Notes: a model not told the origin generated them from the sequence alone. Positions 1 through 10,083 are shown, counted from the stretch's first letter. The stretch is 43,801 nt of DNA from Sulfuricurvum sp. (GCF_023250475.1 NZ_JAHFAQ010000002.1:1-43801), one strand, 5' to 3'. Program-made: numbers and translations.

Positions 1-1
1 A

Positions 2-253
2 GATCCCAGCGGTGATCCGCTCTCACTGATCCAATATAAAAATATAGATCTGTACCTCTCGTCTCAACCCATCAAGCAAAGCATCATCCTTATTGATGAA
101 TCACTGGTATGCAGTGCTGATGAAGCGATTGATGAAGAACTTTTCAGTTCCGGACGCTCCTCTATTCGATGCAGTGATAACCAACAGAAAATCAGAGCAA
201 TTCGCGCCTCACTTTACCCGGTGATACAGCATGCTAAACGGTACTTAGAATAA
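2..253 (+). CDS. C-terminal part of an unidentified protein (5' truncated by window edge)
   Basis: Open frame from base 2 to TAA at 251-253 (DPSGDPLSLIQYKNIDLYLSSQPIKQ...PVIQHAKRYLE*); overlaps the fliR 3' end by 9 bp in convergent orientation. Confidence 0.55.
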   Translation, partial: DPSGDPLSLIQYKNIDLYLSSQPIKQSIILIDESLVCSADEAIDEELFSSGRSSIRCSDNQQKIRAIRASLYPVIQHAKRYLE

Positions 254-1009
254 TTTTTCGAGGAAATTATAGGCATTTTGAGTTTGAGACGTAACAATCA
301 TCAATGTTGCCCCCAATGTCACCATTAGGACTATAAACGAGACGGCTATTTTAATCGGCATTCCGATAACGAGAAGGTTAAATTGCGGCATAGTTTTCAT
401 CAACATCCCGAAAATCAAGTCAGCCAACATAGATAACGCCGTAATCGGAAACGCAATCATAAATCCGACGACAAACATATTCGTCATGGCATGCATAATG
501 TATTGAAACAACGAAGGGGTCATCAGGAATCCCCCCAACGGAACGGCACTGATCGACTCAGATGCGTAAAGCAATATCCAGTGGTGCAAATCAAAAATAA
601 GCAATACCATCAGGGCCAATAATGACAAAAATTGATTGATAATCGGCATCGAAACTCCCGATTGCGGATCGATTGCCGAAGCGAGTGAGAATCCCATCAT
701 AAAGGATATCTGCCCTCCCGCAAAGGTGATAACATGATAAGCCAATTGCAATACAATCCCCACGGCAAGACCAAAGAGCATCTCTCCTAAAACCGCTACA
801 CTCAAACTAAGCGCATCGGTCGGAATATTCAAAGGAGGGACGGCACCGAAAAAGAATACGGTAAAGAAAAAAGCCATCGCCGCTTTGATCGAGATGGGGA
901 TATTCATGTGCGAAAATATGGGAACTGCCATAAAAAGAGCCGTAAAACGGGTAAAGAGCAAAATAAAAGCTACGGTTCGACCTTCACTAAAAATTTCTGC
1001 CCATTCCAT
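245..1009 (-). CDS. fliR: Flagellar biosynthetic protein FliR
   Basis: 254 aa multi-TM protein with FliR-like features (GEMLFGLAVGIVLQLAYHVITFAGGQISFMMGFSLASAIDPQSG). Confidence 0.93.
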   Translation of the reverse strand: MEWAEIFSEGRTVAFILLFTRFTALFMAVPIFSHMNIPISIKAAMAFFFTVFFFGAVPPLNIPTDALSLSVAVLGEMLFGLAVGIVLQLAYHVITFAGGQISFMMGFSLASAIDPQSGVSMPIINQFLSLLALMVLLIFDLHHWILLYASESISAVPLGGFLMTPSLFQYIMHAMTNMFVVGFMIAFPITALSMLADLIFGMLMKTMPQFNLLVIGMPIKIAVSFIVLMVTLGATLMIVTSQTQNAYNFLEKLF

Positions 1010-1012
1010 AGT

Positions 1013-1654
1013 TTATGCTCGCTTCAATGTACCGTTTTGCATACGATAAATATACGTGCATCGTGATGCCAACGATTCATCATGCGTAACGAGAACCATC
1101 CCTGCACGGTTTTCTCTCAAATAATCTTCGAAAATATCCATTACTTCCAATGCCGTAACGCGATCCAAATTTCCCGTCGGTTCATCCGCAAATATCAATC
1201 GGGGCTTTTTTGAGAGGACACGGGCAATTGAGACCCGCTGCTGCTGTCCGCCCGAGAGTTCGGTCACTTTTTGACGGATCACGTTCTCGATACCCAAACG
1301 CTTCAATAGATGTTCATCTATACTTTGACGTGCCAAAATTGAGGCAACCTCAAGATTCTCATACGCGCTAAACCCTTTAAAGAGGTAGTGGCTTTGGTAA
1401 ATTAATCCAAGATCAGAGCGTCGAAGCTGTACCAGTGCCGAATCATTCAACGTATAAATATCATTTTCAAACAATTCTACTTTTCCGGAATTTGGACGAA
1501 GCAACGAGGAGAGAATATGCAAAAGGGTTGATTTTCCGCTGCCGCTTACACCGACAATCGCCATCGACTCTCCCGCATTTAGGGTGAGCGAAATATCCTC
1601 AAATAGGGGATAGTCAAAAGCATGGGATAAAGAGGTTGCATTTAAAAGTATCAT
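1013..1654 (-). CDS. ABC transporter ATP-binding protein (LolD/MacB-type)
   Basis: Walker [10 protein letters not shown], signature [15 protein letters not shown], Walker [13 protein letters not shown]. Confidence 0.9.
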   Translation of the reverse strand: MILLNATSLSHAFDYPLFEDISLTLNAGESMAIVGVSGSGKSTLLHILSSLLRPNSGKVELFENDIYTLNDSALVQLRRSDLGLIYQSHYLFKGFSAYENLEVASILARQSIDEHLLKRLGIENVIRQKVTELSGGQQQRVSIARVLSKKPRLIFADEPTGNLDRVTALEVMDIFEDYLRENRAGMVLVTHDESLASRCTYIYRMQNGTLKRA

Positions 1655-1701
1655 AGGGGAATTATAAAGGAAATTAGATTAATAAAGGGGAAAAAGAGAG
1701 G

Positions 1702-1721
1702 ATTCCCGCTTTCGCGGGAAT
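1702..1721 (-). terminator. Hairpin downstream of tsf; possible terminator/attenuator
   Basis: Perfect 8-bp stem ATTCCCGC-TTTC-GCGGGAAT, followed on the minus strand by CCTCTCTTTTTCCCC. Confidence 0.5.
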
Positions 1722-1747
1722 GAGGAAAATTAAACCAAAAGGTTTCT

Positions 1748-2815
1748 TTACGCCATTTGAGCAGCGACTTCTTCTGCGAAGTTGTCAACTTTTTTCTCTA
1801 AACCTTCTCCGACTTCGTACTTAACGAACTCGACGATTTCAGCAGTACCACCATGCTTTGCAGCCTCTTTGGTAACCGCTTCGGCAACCGTCATAGAATC
1901 ATCCATAACGTAGTTTTGATCCAAAAGTGCAAGCTCTTTATCCAAAGTCGTATTGTCCGCTACGAAACGAGCCAATTGACCAGGGATGATGTTTGCCCAG
2001 ATTTTTTCCGGTTTACCGTCTGCAAGTAATTTTGCTTTGATCGCTTCTTCAGCAGCAGCCATAACTTCAGGAGTTAATTGTGATGCTGAGATGTACTGAG
2101 GAACGTTTTTCAACGGTTTTTTCAAACGCGCTAACTCTTCGTTCTCTGTCTTGATCGCTTCGATACGACCGATAGTTTCCGCTTCTACGAATGCAGGATC
2201 GAAATCTTTAGAGGTCAATGTCGTCGGTTTCATCGCCGCAGCGTGCATTGCAACGTTTTTAAGCATCGGAGCAAGGGCTTCGGCTACTTTTGCGTCAGAA
2301 CAGGTTGCCGCTACGAGAACACCAACGCGGCCGTTTGAGTGAACGTAACCGTTAACACATCCGTTTGCACCTGCATTGAGAGTTGCAAAACGACGTACTA
2401 CGATTTTTTCACCGATACGCGCTACTTGAGAGGTAAAGTACTCTGTAAAAGTAGCCGTTTCGTATGCAGTTTCGTTCAACTCTTCAACACTGCTGACACC
2501 TGTAGTAAATACGTGTGCCGCTGTGTTGCCGACAAGATTGATGAAACCGTCGTTTTTCGCAACGAAATCGGTTTCAGAGTTAACTTCTACCAAAGACGCT
2601 GATGTAAAGGTATCGGAAACTTTAAGACCCAAAAGTCCCTCAGCTGCTACGCGATCCGCTTTTTTAGCGGTTTGCGCCATACCACGGTCGCGCAAAAATT
2701 CTTTTGCTTTTTCCATGTCGCCATCACACTCAGTGAGGGCTTTTTTACAATCCATCATCGGCGCATCAGTCGCCGCGCGGAGGTCTTTTACCATCGCTGC
2801 TGTAACTTCTGCCAT
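1748..2815 (-). CDS. tsf: Elongation factor Ts
   Basis: [45 protein letters not shown]...; classic EF-Ts N-terminus; adjacent to rpsB. Confidence 0.98.
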   Translation of the reverse strand: MAEVTAAMVKDLRAATDAPMMDCKKALTECDGDMEKAKEFLRDRGMAQTAKKADRVAAEGLLGLKVSDTFTSASLVEVNSETDFVAKNDGFINLVGNTAAHVFTTGVSSVEELNETAYETATFTEYFTSQVARIGEKIVVRRFATLNAGANGCVNGYVHSNGRVGVLVAATCSDAKVAEALAPMLKNVAMHAAAMKPTTLTSKDFDPAFVEAETIGRIEAIKTENEELARLKKPLKNVPQYISASQLTPEVMAAAEEAIKAKLLADGKPEKIWANIIPGQLARFVADNTTLDKELALLDQNYVMDDSMTVAEAVTKEAAKHGGTAEIVEFVKYEVGEGLEKKVDNFAEEVAAQMA

Positions 2816-2817
2816 GA

Positions 2818-3597
2818 TTACGCTTCCTCTGCTACTACTGCTACTTCTTCGACAGCCGCTTCAACTGCTACTTCAGATGCAACTTCTTCTTCCGCTACCG
2901 CTTCGTCGTTTCCGCCGTTGCGAAGTGCTTTACCTTCGTTGATCGCTTCAGCCATTTCTTTACAGAAAAGTTGAATTGAACGGATCGCATCGTCATTTCC
3001 AGGGATTGGAATGTCGATAACGTCCGGATCACAGTTAGTATCAAGTGGAGCAACAACTTGGATTCCGAGGTTACGCGCTTCTTGAACCGCAATGTGTTCT
3101 TTTACCGCATCGATAACGAACATCAAATCAGGCAAAGTTTTCATATGACGGATACCGCCGAGGTATGCAATCAATTTTTCTTTTTGACGATTCATCATCA
3201 ACGCTTCTTTTTTAGTCAAAAGGTTGATTTGTCCGTTTGCTTGCATCTCTTCGATGATGTCAAGTTTACGGATTGATTTTTGGATCGTCGGGAAGTTTGT
3301 CAACATTCCACCCAACCAGCGGTTGTCAACGTATGGCATTCCACATGCAACAGCCGCATCACGGATGGCTACGCGAGCTTGTTTTTTGGTCCCTACGAAA
3401 AGGACGGTTTTCCCCTCAGCCGCAGCATCAACTACTTGCTGATACGCATTGCGGAAATAACGCAATGTTTTTTGAAGATCGATGATGTAGATGTTTTTAC
3501 GAACACCGAAAATGTATTTTTTCATTTTCGGATTCCAACGACGTGTTTGGTGACCAAAGTGTACACCACATTCCAAAAGGTCTTTCATAGTTACCAT
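2818..3597 (-). CDS. rpsB: 30S ribosomal protein S2
   Basis: [31 protein letters not shown]...; S2 signature; acidic C-terminal tail. Confidence 0.98.
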   Translation of the reverse strand: MVTMKDLLECGVHFGHQTRRWNPKMKKYIFGVRKNIYIIDLQKTLRYFRNAYQQVVDAAAEGKTVLFVGTKKQARVAIRDAAVACGMPYVDNRWLGGMLTNFPTIQKSIRKLDIIEEMQANGQINLLTKKEALMMNRQKEKLIAYLGGIRHMKTLPDLMFVIDAVKEHIAVQEARNLGIQVVAPLDTNCDPDVIDIPIPGNDDAIRSIQLFCKEMAEAINEGKALRNGGNDEAVAEEEVASEVAVEAAVEEVAVVAEEA

Positions 3598-3643
3598 AAG
3601 TGGCTCCTGTGTTAATGTATTTTTTGTTCATTCGTTTACTTGG

Positions 3644-3702
3644 GCGAGCGCAAACAGAGCCGATGAGACATCGGATGCACGAGAACAGCACGATTCGCTT
3701 GC
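3644..3702 (-). promoter_or_regulatory. Candidate structured 5' leader of rpsB
   Basis: Hairpin CCGATG-(3)-CATCGG at 3660-3674 nested within a potential closing stem (3644-3650 with 3696-3702, one mismatch); lies between a TATAAT and the rpsB start. Confidence 0.45.
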
Positions 3703-3746
3703 GATTTTTTTCTTACGTCATAAAATGAGGAGAGAAAATCGGGCTG

Positions 3747-3752
3747 ATTATA
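3747..3752 (-). promoter_or_regulatory. -10 element (TATAAT) of putative rpsB promoter
   Basis: ATTATA on + strand = TATAAT on minus, about 150 nt upstream of rpsB; -35 poorly conserved. Confidence 0.5.
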
Positions 3753-3896
3753 CTGAAACGGCTCTTAAATTTAGCTGTATTTAATAATGCGTCTGCGTCA
3801 CGTTTTTATCACACAAATCGCAACCTTTTAAAATTGCTTTTATACAATTTTCGTTACCATCGACTACAGCAATAAACGGCATGAGAAGAAGGGGAA

Positions 3897-5429
3897 ATGA
3901 TGAGAGAACGGATTTTGATTTCAGCCATCACTGCCGTAGTACTGACAACAACGGCAGTGGCGGATGATGCACTAATGCAGAGATTTGAAAAGTTAGAGCG
4001 CGAGATGGCGGCACTCCGAGCTGAACTGAACGCTATCAAAGCCGAAAACAGCCGTTTAAGTACTCAACTCTCTGCACCTCTCACCGCAGATGCAAAACAA
4101 GAAGTTGCTTCCGCTACCAAAGTCAATGAGACCCTCGAAGAGATTCAGGATCAAATCGACGGTTTGAATAAAAAGACCAACGGGAACAATCTAAAATTCG
4201 GTGTCGACTTTCGGACCAGTCTGGATAACATTCAGTACACAATGGCCGATGGCAGCAAGAAAGAAAACGATGCCCTTTTCACCAATCGGCTGTGGCTCAA
4301 TATGAGTTACGCCGCCAATAAAAACCTCAGTTTTGTAGGACAATTGGCGTATAACAAAATTTTCGGTCAACGTGCAGTCCCAACGGCAAGCGCCGGGATG
4401 GAAGGTTTTGACTGGATCAGCGGCGAATCGGCCTATGATGATACGCTCCGCGTCCGATCCGCTTATTTTTTCTATACTAATGAAGAACTTGCGGGAGTTG
4501 ATATCCCATGGACTTTCAGTATCGGCCGCCGTCCCTCTACCGAAGGTCACCTCATCAATTTTCGTGATGATGTCAAAGCCTCCTCTCCCCTCGCCCACGC
4601 GATCAATGTCGAATTTGACGGTGCCAGTGCCAAATTCGGGATGGAAGAGTTGACCGGTCTTAGCGGATCGTATTTTAAACTGTGTGCAGGTCGGGGAATG
4701 AGTGAGGCGGAACCGAGGTTTTCTTCCACTCCTTATACCGGCGATGGCTCTACCACAACCAATAACATTGATCTGGGAGGCATTATCATTGTTCCCTATG
4801 ACGATAAACAATACAGCACCGGCTTTCAATATACCTATGCCAATAACTTAATAGACCAATCTACTCCGGGCGGCGCGATGGAGAGTGTCGGAGGACTTCA
4901 TACCGCTACTGCTTTTGCTATGGTCAACGGTATCGGGGAAGGATGGAGTGACTTTTTGGATGATACGATGGTTTTTATCAGCGGAGCAATGTCTAAAACT
5001 GACCCCTATAAAGGGACAGGGAAACAAGGTATGTTAGGCTCATTTGATAGCGAAACAGGATACAGTTACTGGATCGGAACACAATTTCCCTCTCTTATCA
5101 GTGATGAGGGTCGATGGGGGGCTGAATTTAATCACGGTTCAAACTACTGGCGCCCGATCACCTATGGTGAAGACACTTTGATCGGTTCGAAAATCGCCGC
5201 TCGCGGAGATGCGTATGAGCTCTACGTCACCGAGCCTTTAGTCGATAACATTCTGACTTTCCAGCTTCGCTATACCTATATTGACTACGATTACAGCGGA
5301 AGCAACGGCTTTTTTGGAAGTGTCACGGGAACACCCATGAGCATGGATCAAGCCATCGGTGCCGGTTACGGCGGTAGTATCGTCGATAAAGCACAGGATA
5401 TCCGCGCTTATCTACGATATAAATTCTAA
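3897..5429 (+). CDS. Outer-membrane porin-like protein (DUF3373-type) with N-terminal coiled coil
   Basis: Signal peptide, coiled-coil MQRFEKLEREMAALRAELNAIKAEN, beta-barrel-like alternation, terminal ...DIRAYLRYKF. Confidence 0.75.
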   Translation: MMRERILISAITAVVLTTTAVADDALMQRFEKLEREMAALRAELNAIKAENSRLSTQLSAPLTADAKQEVASATKVNETLEEIQDQIDGLNKKTNGNNLKFGVDFRTSLDNIQYTMADGSKKENDALFTNRLWLNMSYAANKNLSFVGQLAYNKIFGQRAVPTASAGMEGFDWISGESAYDDTLRVRSAYFFYTNEELAGVDIPWTFSIGRRPSTEGHLINFRDDVKASSPLAHAINVEFDGASAKFGMEELTGLSGSYFKLCAGRGMSEAEPRFSSTPYTGDGSTTTNNIDLGGIIIVPYDDKQYSTGFQYTYANNLIDQSTPGGAMESVGGLHTATAFAMVNGIGEGWSDFLDDTMVFISGAMSKTDPYKGTGKQGMLGSFDSETGYSYWIGTQFPSLISDEGRWGAEFNHGSNYWRPITYGEDTLIGSKIAARGDAYELYVTEPLVDNILTFQLRYTYIDYDYSGSNGFFGSVTGTPMSMDQAIGAGYGGSIVDKAQDIRAYLRYKF

Positions 5430-5437
5430 TCTTTCAT

Positions 5438-5457
5438 GTTTCCGCCCCTGCGGGAAC
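5438..5457. terminator. Convergent intergenic hairpin between porin and bcp
   Basis: GTTTCCGC-CCCT-GCGGGAAC, 8-bp stem with one wobble, in the short convergent gap. Confidence 0.5.
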
Positions 5458-5924
5458 TACCCTTGTACTTTTGCCAATTCCTCTTTTACCTTTGCTACAT
5501 GATCTTTCACTTTCACATTTGTCCATGCCGCCTTTACGATCCCTTTTGGATCGATAATATAGGTTGATCGGACGATCCCCATGTACTCTTTACCGTAATT
5601 TTTTTTCATTGCCCATACGCCGTAATTTTGCATCATTTGCGTCGTCGGATCGCTAAGAAGGGTGATTTCAAGTGATTTTTTCTCAATAAAATTGCGGTGG
5701 GATTTAGTACTGTCGGCACTTACCCCAAGAATAATCGCTCCCAGATCATCATACTCATCCATCGCCTGGCTAAATTCACACGCTTCGGTCGTGCACCCCG
5801 GAGTGGAGTCTTTGGGATAAAAATACAAAACGATCCATTTTCCGCGCAGATCGCGGGAACAGATCTCTACATCGTCTTGGTTACTCAAACAAAAATCGGG
5901 GGCAGTACTTCCTACTTCTAACAT
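5457..5924 (-). CDS. bcp: Thioredoxin-dependent peroxiredoxin (Bcp/PrxQ)
   Basis: GKWIVLYFYPKDSTPGCTTEACEFS motif. Confidence 0.93.
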   Translation of the reverse strand: MLEVGSTAPDFCLSNQDDVEICSRDLRGKWIVLYFYPKDSTPGCTTEACEFSQAMDEYDDLGAIILGVSADSTKSHRNFIEKKSLEITLLSDPTTQMMQNYGVWAMKKNYGKEYMGIVRSTYIIDPKGIVKAAWTNVKVKDHVAKVKEELAKVQG

Positions 5925-6015
5925 TTTTAATACCTTTTTTATTATTTTAACGCCATCGGAATAGATCCCGATTGGCTACGTTAACACTAGGTTTACTTCG
6001 GCAGTAAGCCCAAAT

Positions 6016-7431
6016 TCAAAGAATGACTATTGATTTGATTTCGGTAAATTCTTCTATTGCAAAACGGGGACCTTCGCGTCCGACACCGCTGAGTTTAACA
6101 CCGCCGTAGGGTTGAATATCAAAACGGAGCGTCGGCATATCGTTGATCACTACACCACCGGCATCGAGCTGATCAATAGCCTTAGTCGCATGGGCAAGAT
6201 TGTTGGTAAAAACCGAAAACTGCAAACCGTACGGTGAATCGTTCATACGCACTATTGCATCATCAATTCCATCCACACGTACCAAACTGACGATAGGGGC
6301 AAATACCTCTTCGCAGACGATTTTCATCGACTCGGTCACATCGGCCATGACGCACGGATAAAAAATTCGTCCCTCTCGATGCGGAGCGCTCAGAGGACGT
6401 GCCCCCTCTTCGATCGCACTCTCTACCCAGCTCATAGCCCTCTGTGCCGCTTCATCATTGATCAGCGGTCCTAAAAACGTATCTTCTTCGTAGGGAGAAC
6501 CGACCACAAGCTTGGAGGTAGCCTCGGTCATTTTAGCGGCAAACGCATCATAAACGGTACTCTCAACGTAAATTCTCTGAAGCGATATACACACTTGTCC
6601 GGAATTCACAAATGCCCCTATCGCACACCGTGATGCGGCATAATCGAGATCGGCACTCGTATCGATATACGTTGCCGCATTCCCTCCCAGTTCGAGAGAT
6701 ATTTTTTTGATCCCCGCACTTCTTGTGATGATATTACCTACCCCCACCGATCCGGTAAAACTAATGATGCGAGGAATGTCGCTGCCGACCAATGCACTTC
6801 CCACTTCCGCATCCCCATAAACGACACTGAGAGCATTGGGCGTTGCATAGGGGCTTTCGATAAAAAGCTGTGCCAACTTGTATGCGCATAACGGCGCTTC
6901 GGGAGTCGGTTTAAGAACAACGGCATTTCCTGCAACCAATGCGGGTGCTAATTTGTGGGCTACAAGATTCAGCGGAAAGTTAAAAGGGGTAATCGCAACA
7001 ACGACTCCGACCGCTTCTCTGCGCCAATACGCATGCGCACTCCGCCCGCTGCCCATTGCATCGGTATTAATCGTCTCGCCGTGCAATGTACGCATCGTTT
7101 CAGCAGAGAGAGTGATCGTCTCGATGCACCGATCCACTTCAATCCGCGCATAGGTGATCGGTTTGCCCACTTCATCACACAATATTTTTGCAAATATTTC
7201 GCGTTGCTCTTTGAGCTTTGATGCGACGTCCAACAGCCATGCGCACCGCTGATACAACGGGATTTTTTTTGCAACTTTAGAAGCATTTTTAGCTATTACG
7301 AGAGCTTCACGTGCATCATCGGCACTGCACTCAGCAACGCGTGAAACGACACGTCCGTCGAACGGACTGAGACGCTCATTGTAACTTTGTGCAATCACCT
7401 GACATGATCCCATCCAAACGTGTGCGTCCAT
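6016..7431 (-). CDS. Aldehyde dehydrogenase family protein
   Basis: AITPFNFPLNLVAHKLAPAL, ISFTGSVGVG, SLELGGNAATY and GQVCISLQR catalytic Cys motif. Confidence 0.92.
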   Translation of the reverse strand: MDAHVWMGSCQVIAQSYNERLSPFDGRVVSRVAECSADDAREALVIAKNASKVAKKIPLYQRCAWLLDVASKLKEQREIFAKILCDEVGKPITYARIEVDRCIETITLSAETMRTLHGETINTDAMGSGRSAHAYWRREAVGVVVAITPFNFPLNLVAHKLAPALVAGNAVVLKPTPEAPLCAYKLAQLFIESPYATPNALSVVYGDAEVGSALVGSDIPRIISFTGSVGVGNIITRSAGIKKISLELGGNAATYIDTSADLDYAASRCAIGAFVNSGQVCISLQRIYVESTVYDAFAAKMTEATSKLVVGSPYEEDTFLGPLINDEAAQRAMSWVESAIEEGARPLSAPHREGRIFYPCVMADVTESMKIVCEEVFAPIVSLVRVDGIDDAIVRMNDSPYGLQFSVFTNNLAHATKAIDQLDAGGVVINDMPTLRFDIQPYGGVKLSGVGREGPRFAIEEFTEIKSIVIL

Positions 7432-7564
7432 AAAATCGTCTCCGTCCTAAATTATGTTTCAATTATACAAATCATCACCTAAAACAAGGGGGAAAGAAAA
7501 TATTTAAGCTCTTTCTTTTTAAGAACCTCTTAGAATATGTCTCAAAAATACGCAGAGGATCATT

Positions 7565-8014
7565 ATGCTTGAACTTAAAATTACCGACGGTGTTTTAGGG
7601 GTACGCCCTCCCGTCACCAAACCCCATCCCGGGTTTTTCTTCCAAGTAGGGGAAGAGCGTTTTCGCCGCCTCGTCGATGATCATTATGAGATGATCCGAA
7701 ACAGCGATATTGCATTTTTATTTCCGGTCAATGATGATGAAGATTTCGCCAATGCCAAAAAACACGCGGCGGACTTTCTCATCCAAATCTGCGGCGGACC
7801 GGACTATTTTGCTCAAACACGCGGAGAACCTCGTATGGTCGGACGCCATGCACCGTTTCGTATCGATGAACACGGACGACGCCGATGGCTGGAATTTTAC
7901 GCCGCATTGCTCCCTAAGCTCGAAGATGAGGGGATAAATCCCGAATATATCCAATCATTTTGGGACTATCTCGATGTATTTTCCATTTGGATGATCAATA
8001 CACCCTCACATTAA
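7565..8014 (+). CDS. Truncated hemoglobin (group II-like globin)
   Basis: HPGFFFQVGEERFRRLVDDHYEMI ... GGPDYFAQTRGEPRMVGRHAPFRIDEHGRRRWLEFY pattern of TrHb2 globins. Confidence 0.8.
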   Translation: MLELKITDGVLGVRPPVTKPHPGFFFQVGEERFRRLVDDHYEMIRNSDIAFLFPVNDDEDFANAKKHAADFLIQICGGPDYFAQTRGEPRMVGRHAPFRIDEHGRRRWLEFYAALLPKLEDEGINPEYIQSFWDYLDVFSIWMINTPSH

Positions 8015-8019
8015 ACGGC

Positions 8020-8036
8020 TTCCCGCTTGGCGGGGA
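8020..8036 (+). terminator. Hairpin downstream of globin gene
   Basis: TTCCCGC-TTG-GCGGGGA followed by TCTTCTCTT. Confidence 0.45.
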
Positions 8037-8106
8037 TCTTCTCTTAATAAACCTTAAATCACATCTGCGCTAAAATCTCCCAATTTTTCTTTTGGAGATC
8101 TTCCCT

Positions 8107-9027
8107 ATGAATGAAGCCAAATACATTTGGATGAACGGCAAACTGCTCCCGTGGAGTGAAGCAAAAATTCACGTCCTTTCCCACACACTGCACTACGGTA
8201 ACGGTGCTATCGAGGGAACTAAAGCGTATAAAACCCCTAAAGGGTACGCAATTTTTCGTCTGAACGACCATACAAAACGTCTGATCGAATCGGCCAAAAT
8301 GACCCTTATTACTGTTCCTTACACCGTTGAAGAACTTAACAAAGCACAAATTGAGCTTTTGAAAGCAAACGAATTTACCGGAGAAAACGTCTATCTCCGC
8401 CCGATCGTTTACCTCGGTTACGGTGTTATGGGTGTCTACCACAAAGAAGCACCGGTAGAGGTTTCCGTTGCAGCATGGGAATGGGGCGCATACCTCGGAG
8501 AAGAGGGGATGAAGCGTGGAATCCGTTTGAAAATTTCATCCTTCAGCCGTCCAAATAACAAATCGAACATGGGTAAAGCCAAAGCGGTCGGTAACTACCT
8601 CAACTCTCAAATGGCAAAATTTGAAGCGGTAGAAGCAGGATACGATGAAGCGTTGCTCCTCGATGATGAGGGATACGTTGCCGAAGCAAGCGGAGCATCG
8701 TTCTTTCTTATCAAAGAGGGTGAACTTATTACCCCTCCGAATGACAACTCACTCGTATCGATCACCCAAAAAACCGTTATCGAGATGGCGGAAAACATGG
8801 GGATCAAAGTAACCCGAAGAAAAATCACCCGTGAAGAGATTTACGTGGCCGATGAAGCATTCCTCACCGGAACGGCGGCAGAAATCACCCCGATTCGCGA
8901 AGTAGACGCACGGGTACTCGGTGCGGGCGGACGCGGGCCGTTGACGGAGAAAATTCAAGCGGCTTATTTCGACATAGTATGCGGGCGCAATCCTGATTAC
9001 GACCACTATTTAACCTATATCAATTAA
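8107..9027 (+). CDS. ilvE: Branched-chain amino acid aminotransferase
   Basis: MNEAKYIWMNGKLLPWSEAKIHVLSHTLHYGNGAIEGTKAY; start at 8107 preferred over 8092 because homologous N-termini begin near MNEAKYIW. Confidence 0.95.
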   Translation: MNEAKYIWMNGKLLPWSEAKIHVLSHTLHYGNGAIEGTKAYKTPKGYAIFRLNDHTKRLIESAKMTLITVPYTVEELNKAQIELLKANEFTGENVYLRPIVYLGYGVMGVYHKEAPVEVSVAAWEWGAYLGEEGMKRGIRLKISSFSRPNNKSNMGKAKAVGNYLNSQMAKFEAVEAGYDEALLLDDEGYVAEASGASFFLIKEGELITPPNDNSLVSITQKTVIEMAENMGIKVTRRKITREEIYVADEAFLTGTAAEITPIREVDARVLGAGGRGPLTEKIQAAYFDIVCGRNPDYDHYLTYIN

Positions 9028-9036
9028 GGATCCTGC

Positions 9037-10080
9037 ATGGCAAGTGATATGAACGACTACTTTAATAAAAAGAAAAAAGAAGAGGCAAACAAAGGGGGCG
9101 GATTTAATGCTCCCAAGCCGCCAAAATTTGATTTTAATATGAACGGCCAAAAAGCGGGAATGTTATGGATCATCGGCGGAATAGTTTTACTCCTCATTTT
9201 AGCCAAACCGTTCATTATTATCACCGAAGGGGAACGCGGTATCCTCTCAACCAACGGTAAATACGAAGAGCAAGCGTTAATGCCGGGGCTCCACTTTCTG
9301 ATCCCTTTGATCCAAAAAGTTTACATCGTTGATACCAAAGTACGAATTATCAACTATGCCGATAAAATTGACCGTGCGTCCACTGCCGGAGACGGTATTG
9401 TCCTCAAACCGGCGATTGCCGTTTTGGATAAACGGGGACTGCCTGTTTCCATCGATATTACCGTTCAATACCGTCTGAATGCACAGCTTGCGGCTAAAAC
9501 TATCTCAAATTGGGGATTCAGCTGGGAAGATAAAATTATTGACCCGGTTGCCCGCGATGTTGTCCGAAATGTAATCGGTCAATATGAAGCCGAAAACCTC
9601 CCGATTATGCGTAATGCTATCGCGACTCAAATCGAAGCCGGTATCCGCAAAACCGTAGAAGGGCAGAAAAATGCTCCTGCGCAACTTGAATCGATTCAAC
9701 TCCGCGAAATCGGTCTTCCTGAAAAAGTAAAAGACCAAATTGAGCGGGTTCAAGTCGCAAAACAAGAAGTAGAGCGTGCACAACAAGATGTCGAGCGGGC
9801 AAAACAAGAAGCATTCAAAAAAGAGACGGAAGCCCAAGGTAGTGCAAATGCTATCACTATCCAAGCACAAGCACAAGCCAAAGCCAACCACCTCATCGGG
9901 GCTTCACTCACACCGGGATTGTTAAAACTTGAACAAATTCAAGTGCAGGGTAAATTTAATGAGGCACTTAAAGAGAACAAAGACGCCAAAATTTTTCTCA
10001 CTCCGGGAGGCTCTACTCCAAACATTTGGCTCGATACCAAAAGCGGCGACAGTCAAAAAATAAGCTCAGCAGGGAAGTAA
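9037..10080 (+). CDS. SPFH/prohibitin (band 7) membrane protein
   Basis: TM segment followed by SPFH domain (GERGILSTNGKYEEQALMPGLHFLIPLIQKVYIVDTKV) and Ala/Gln/Glu-rich coiled coil. Confidence 0.9.
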   Translation: MASDMNDYFNKKKKEEANKGGGFNAPKPPKFDFNMNGQKAGMLWIIGGIVLLLILAKPFIIITEGERGILSTNGKYEEQALMPGLHFLIPLIQKVYIVDTKVRIINYADKIDRASTAGDGIVLKPAIAVLDKRGLPVSIDITVQYRLNAQLAAKTISNWGFSWEDKIIDPVARDVVRNVIGQYEAENLPIMRNAIATQIEAGIRKTVEGQKNAPAQLESIQLREIGLPEKVKDQIERVQVAKQEVERAQQDVERAKQEAFKKETEAQGSANAITIQAQAQAKANHLIGASLTPGLLKLEQIQVQGKFNEALKENKDAKIFLTPGGSTPNIWLDTKSGDSQKISSAGK

Positions 10081-10083
10081 ACG

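Noticed and set aside
2151-2974. Plus-strand ORFs opposite tsf and rpsB
   Set aside because: Shadow ORFs; Ser/Leu/Thr low-complexity translations arise from the Ala/Glu-rich S2 tail.
4191-4829. 212-aa minus-strand ORF opposite the porin
   Set aside because: Antisense to a well-supported exported beta-barrel CDS; composition follows the complementary codon pattern and no family is recognisable.
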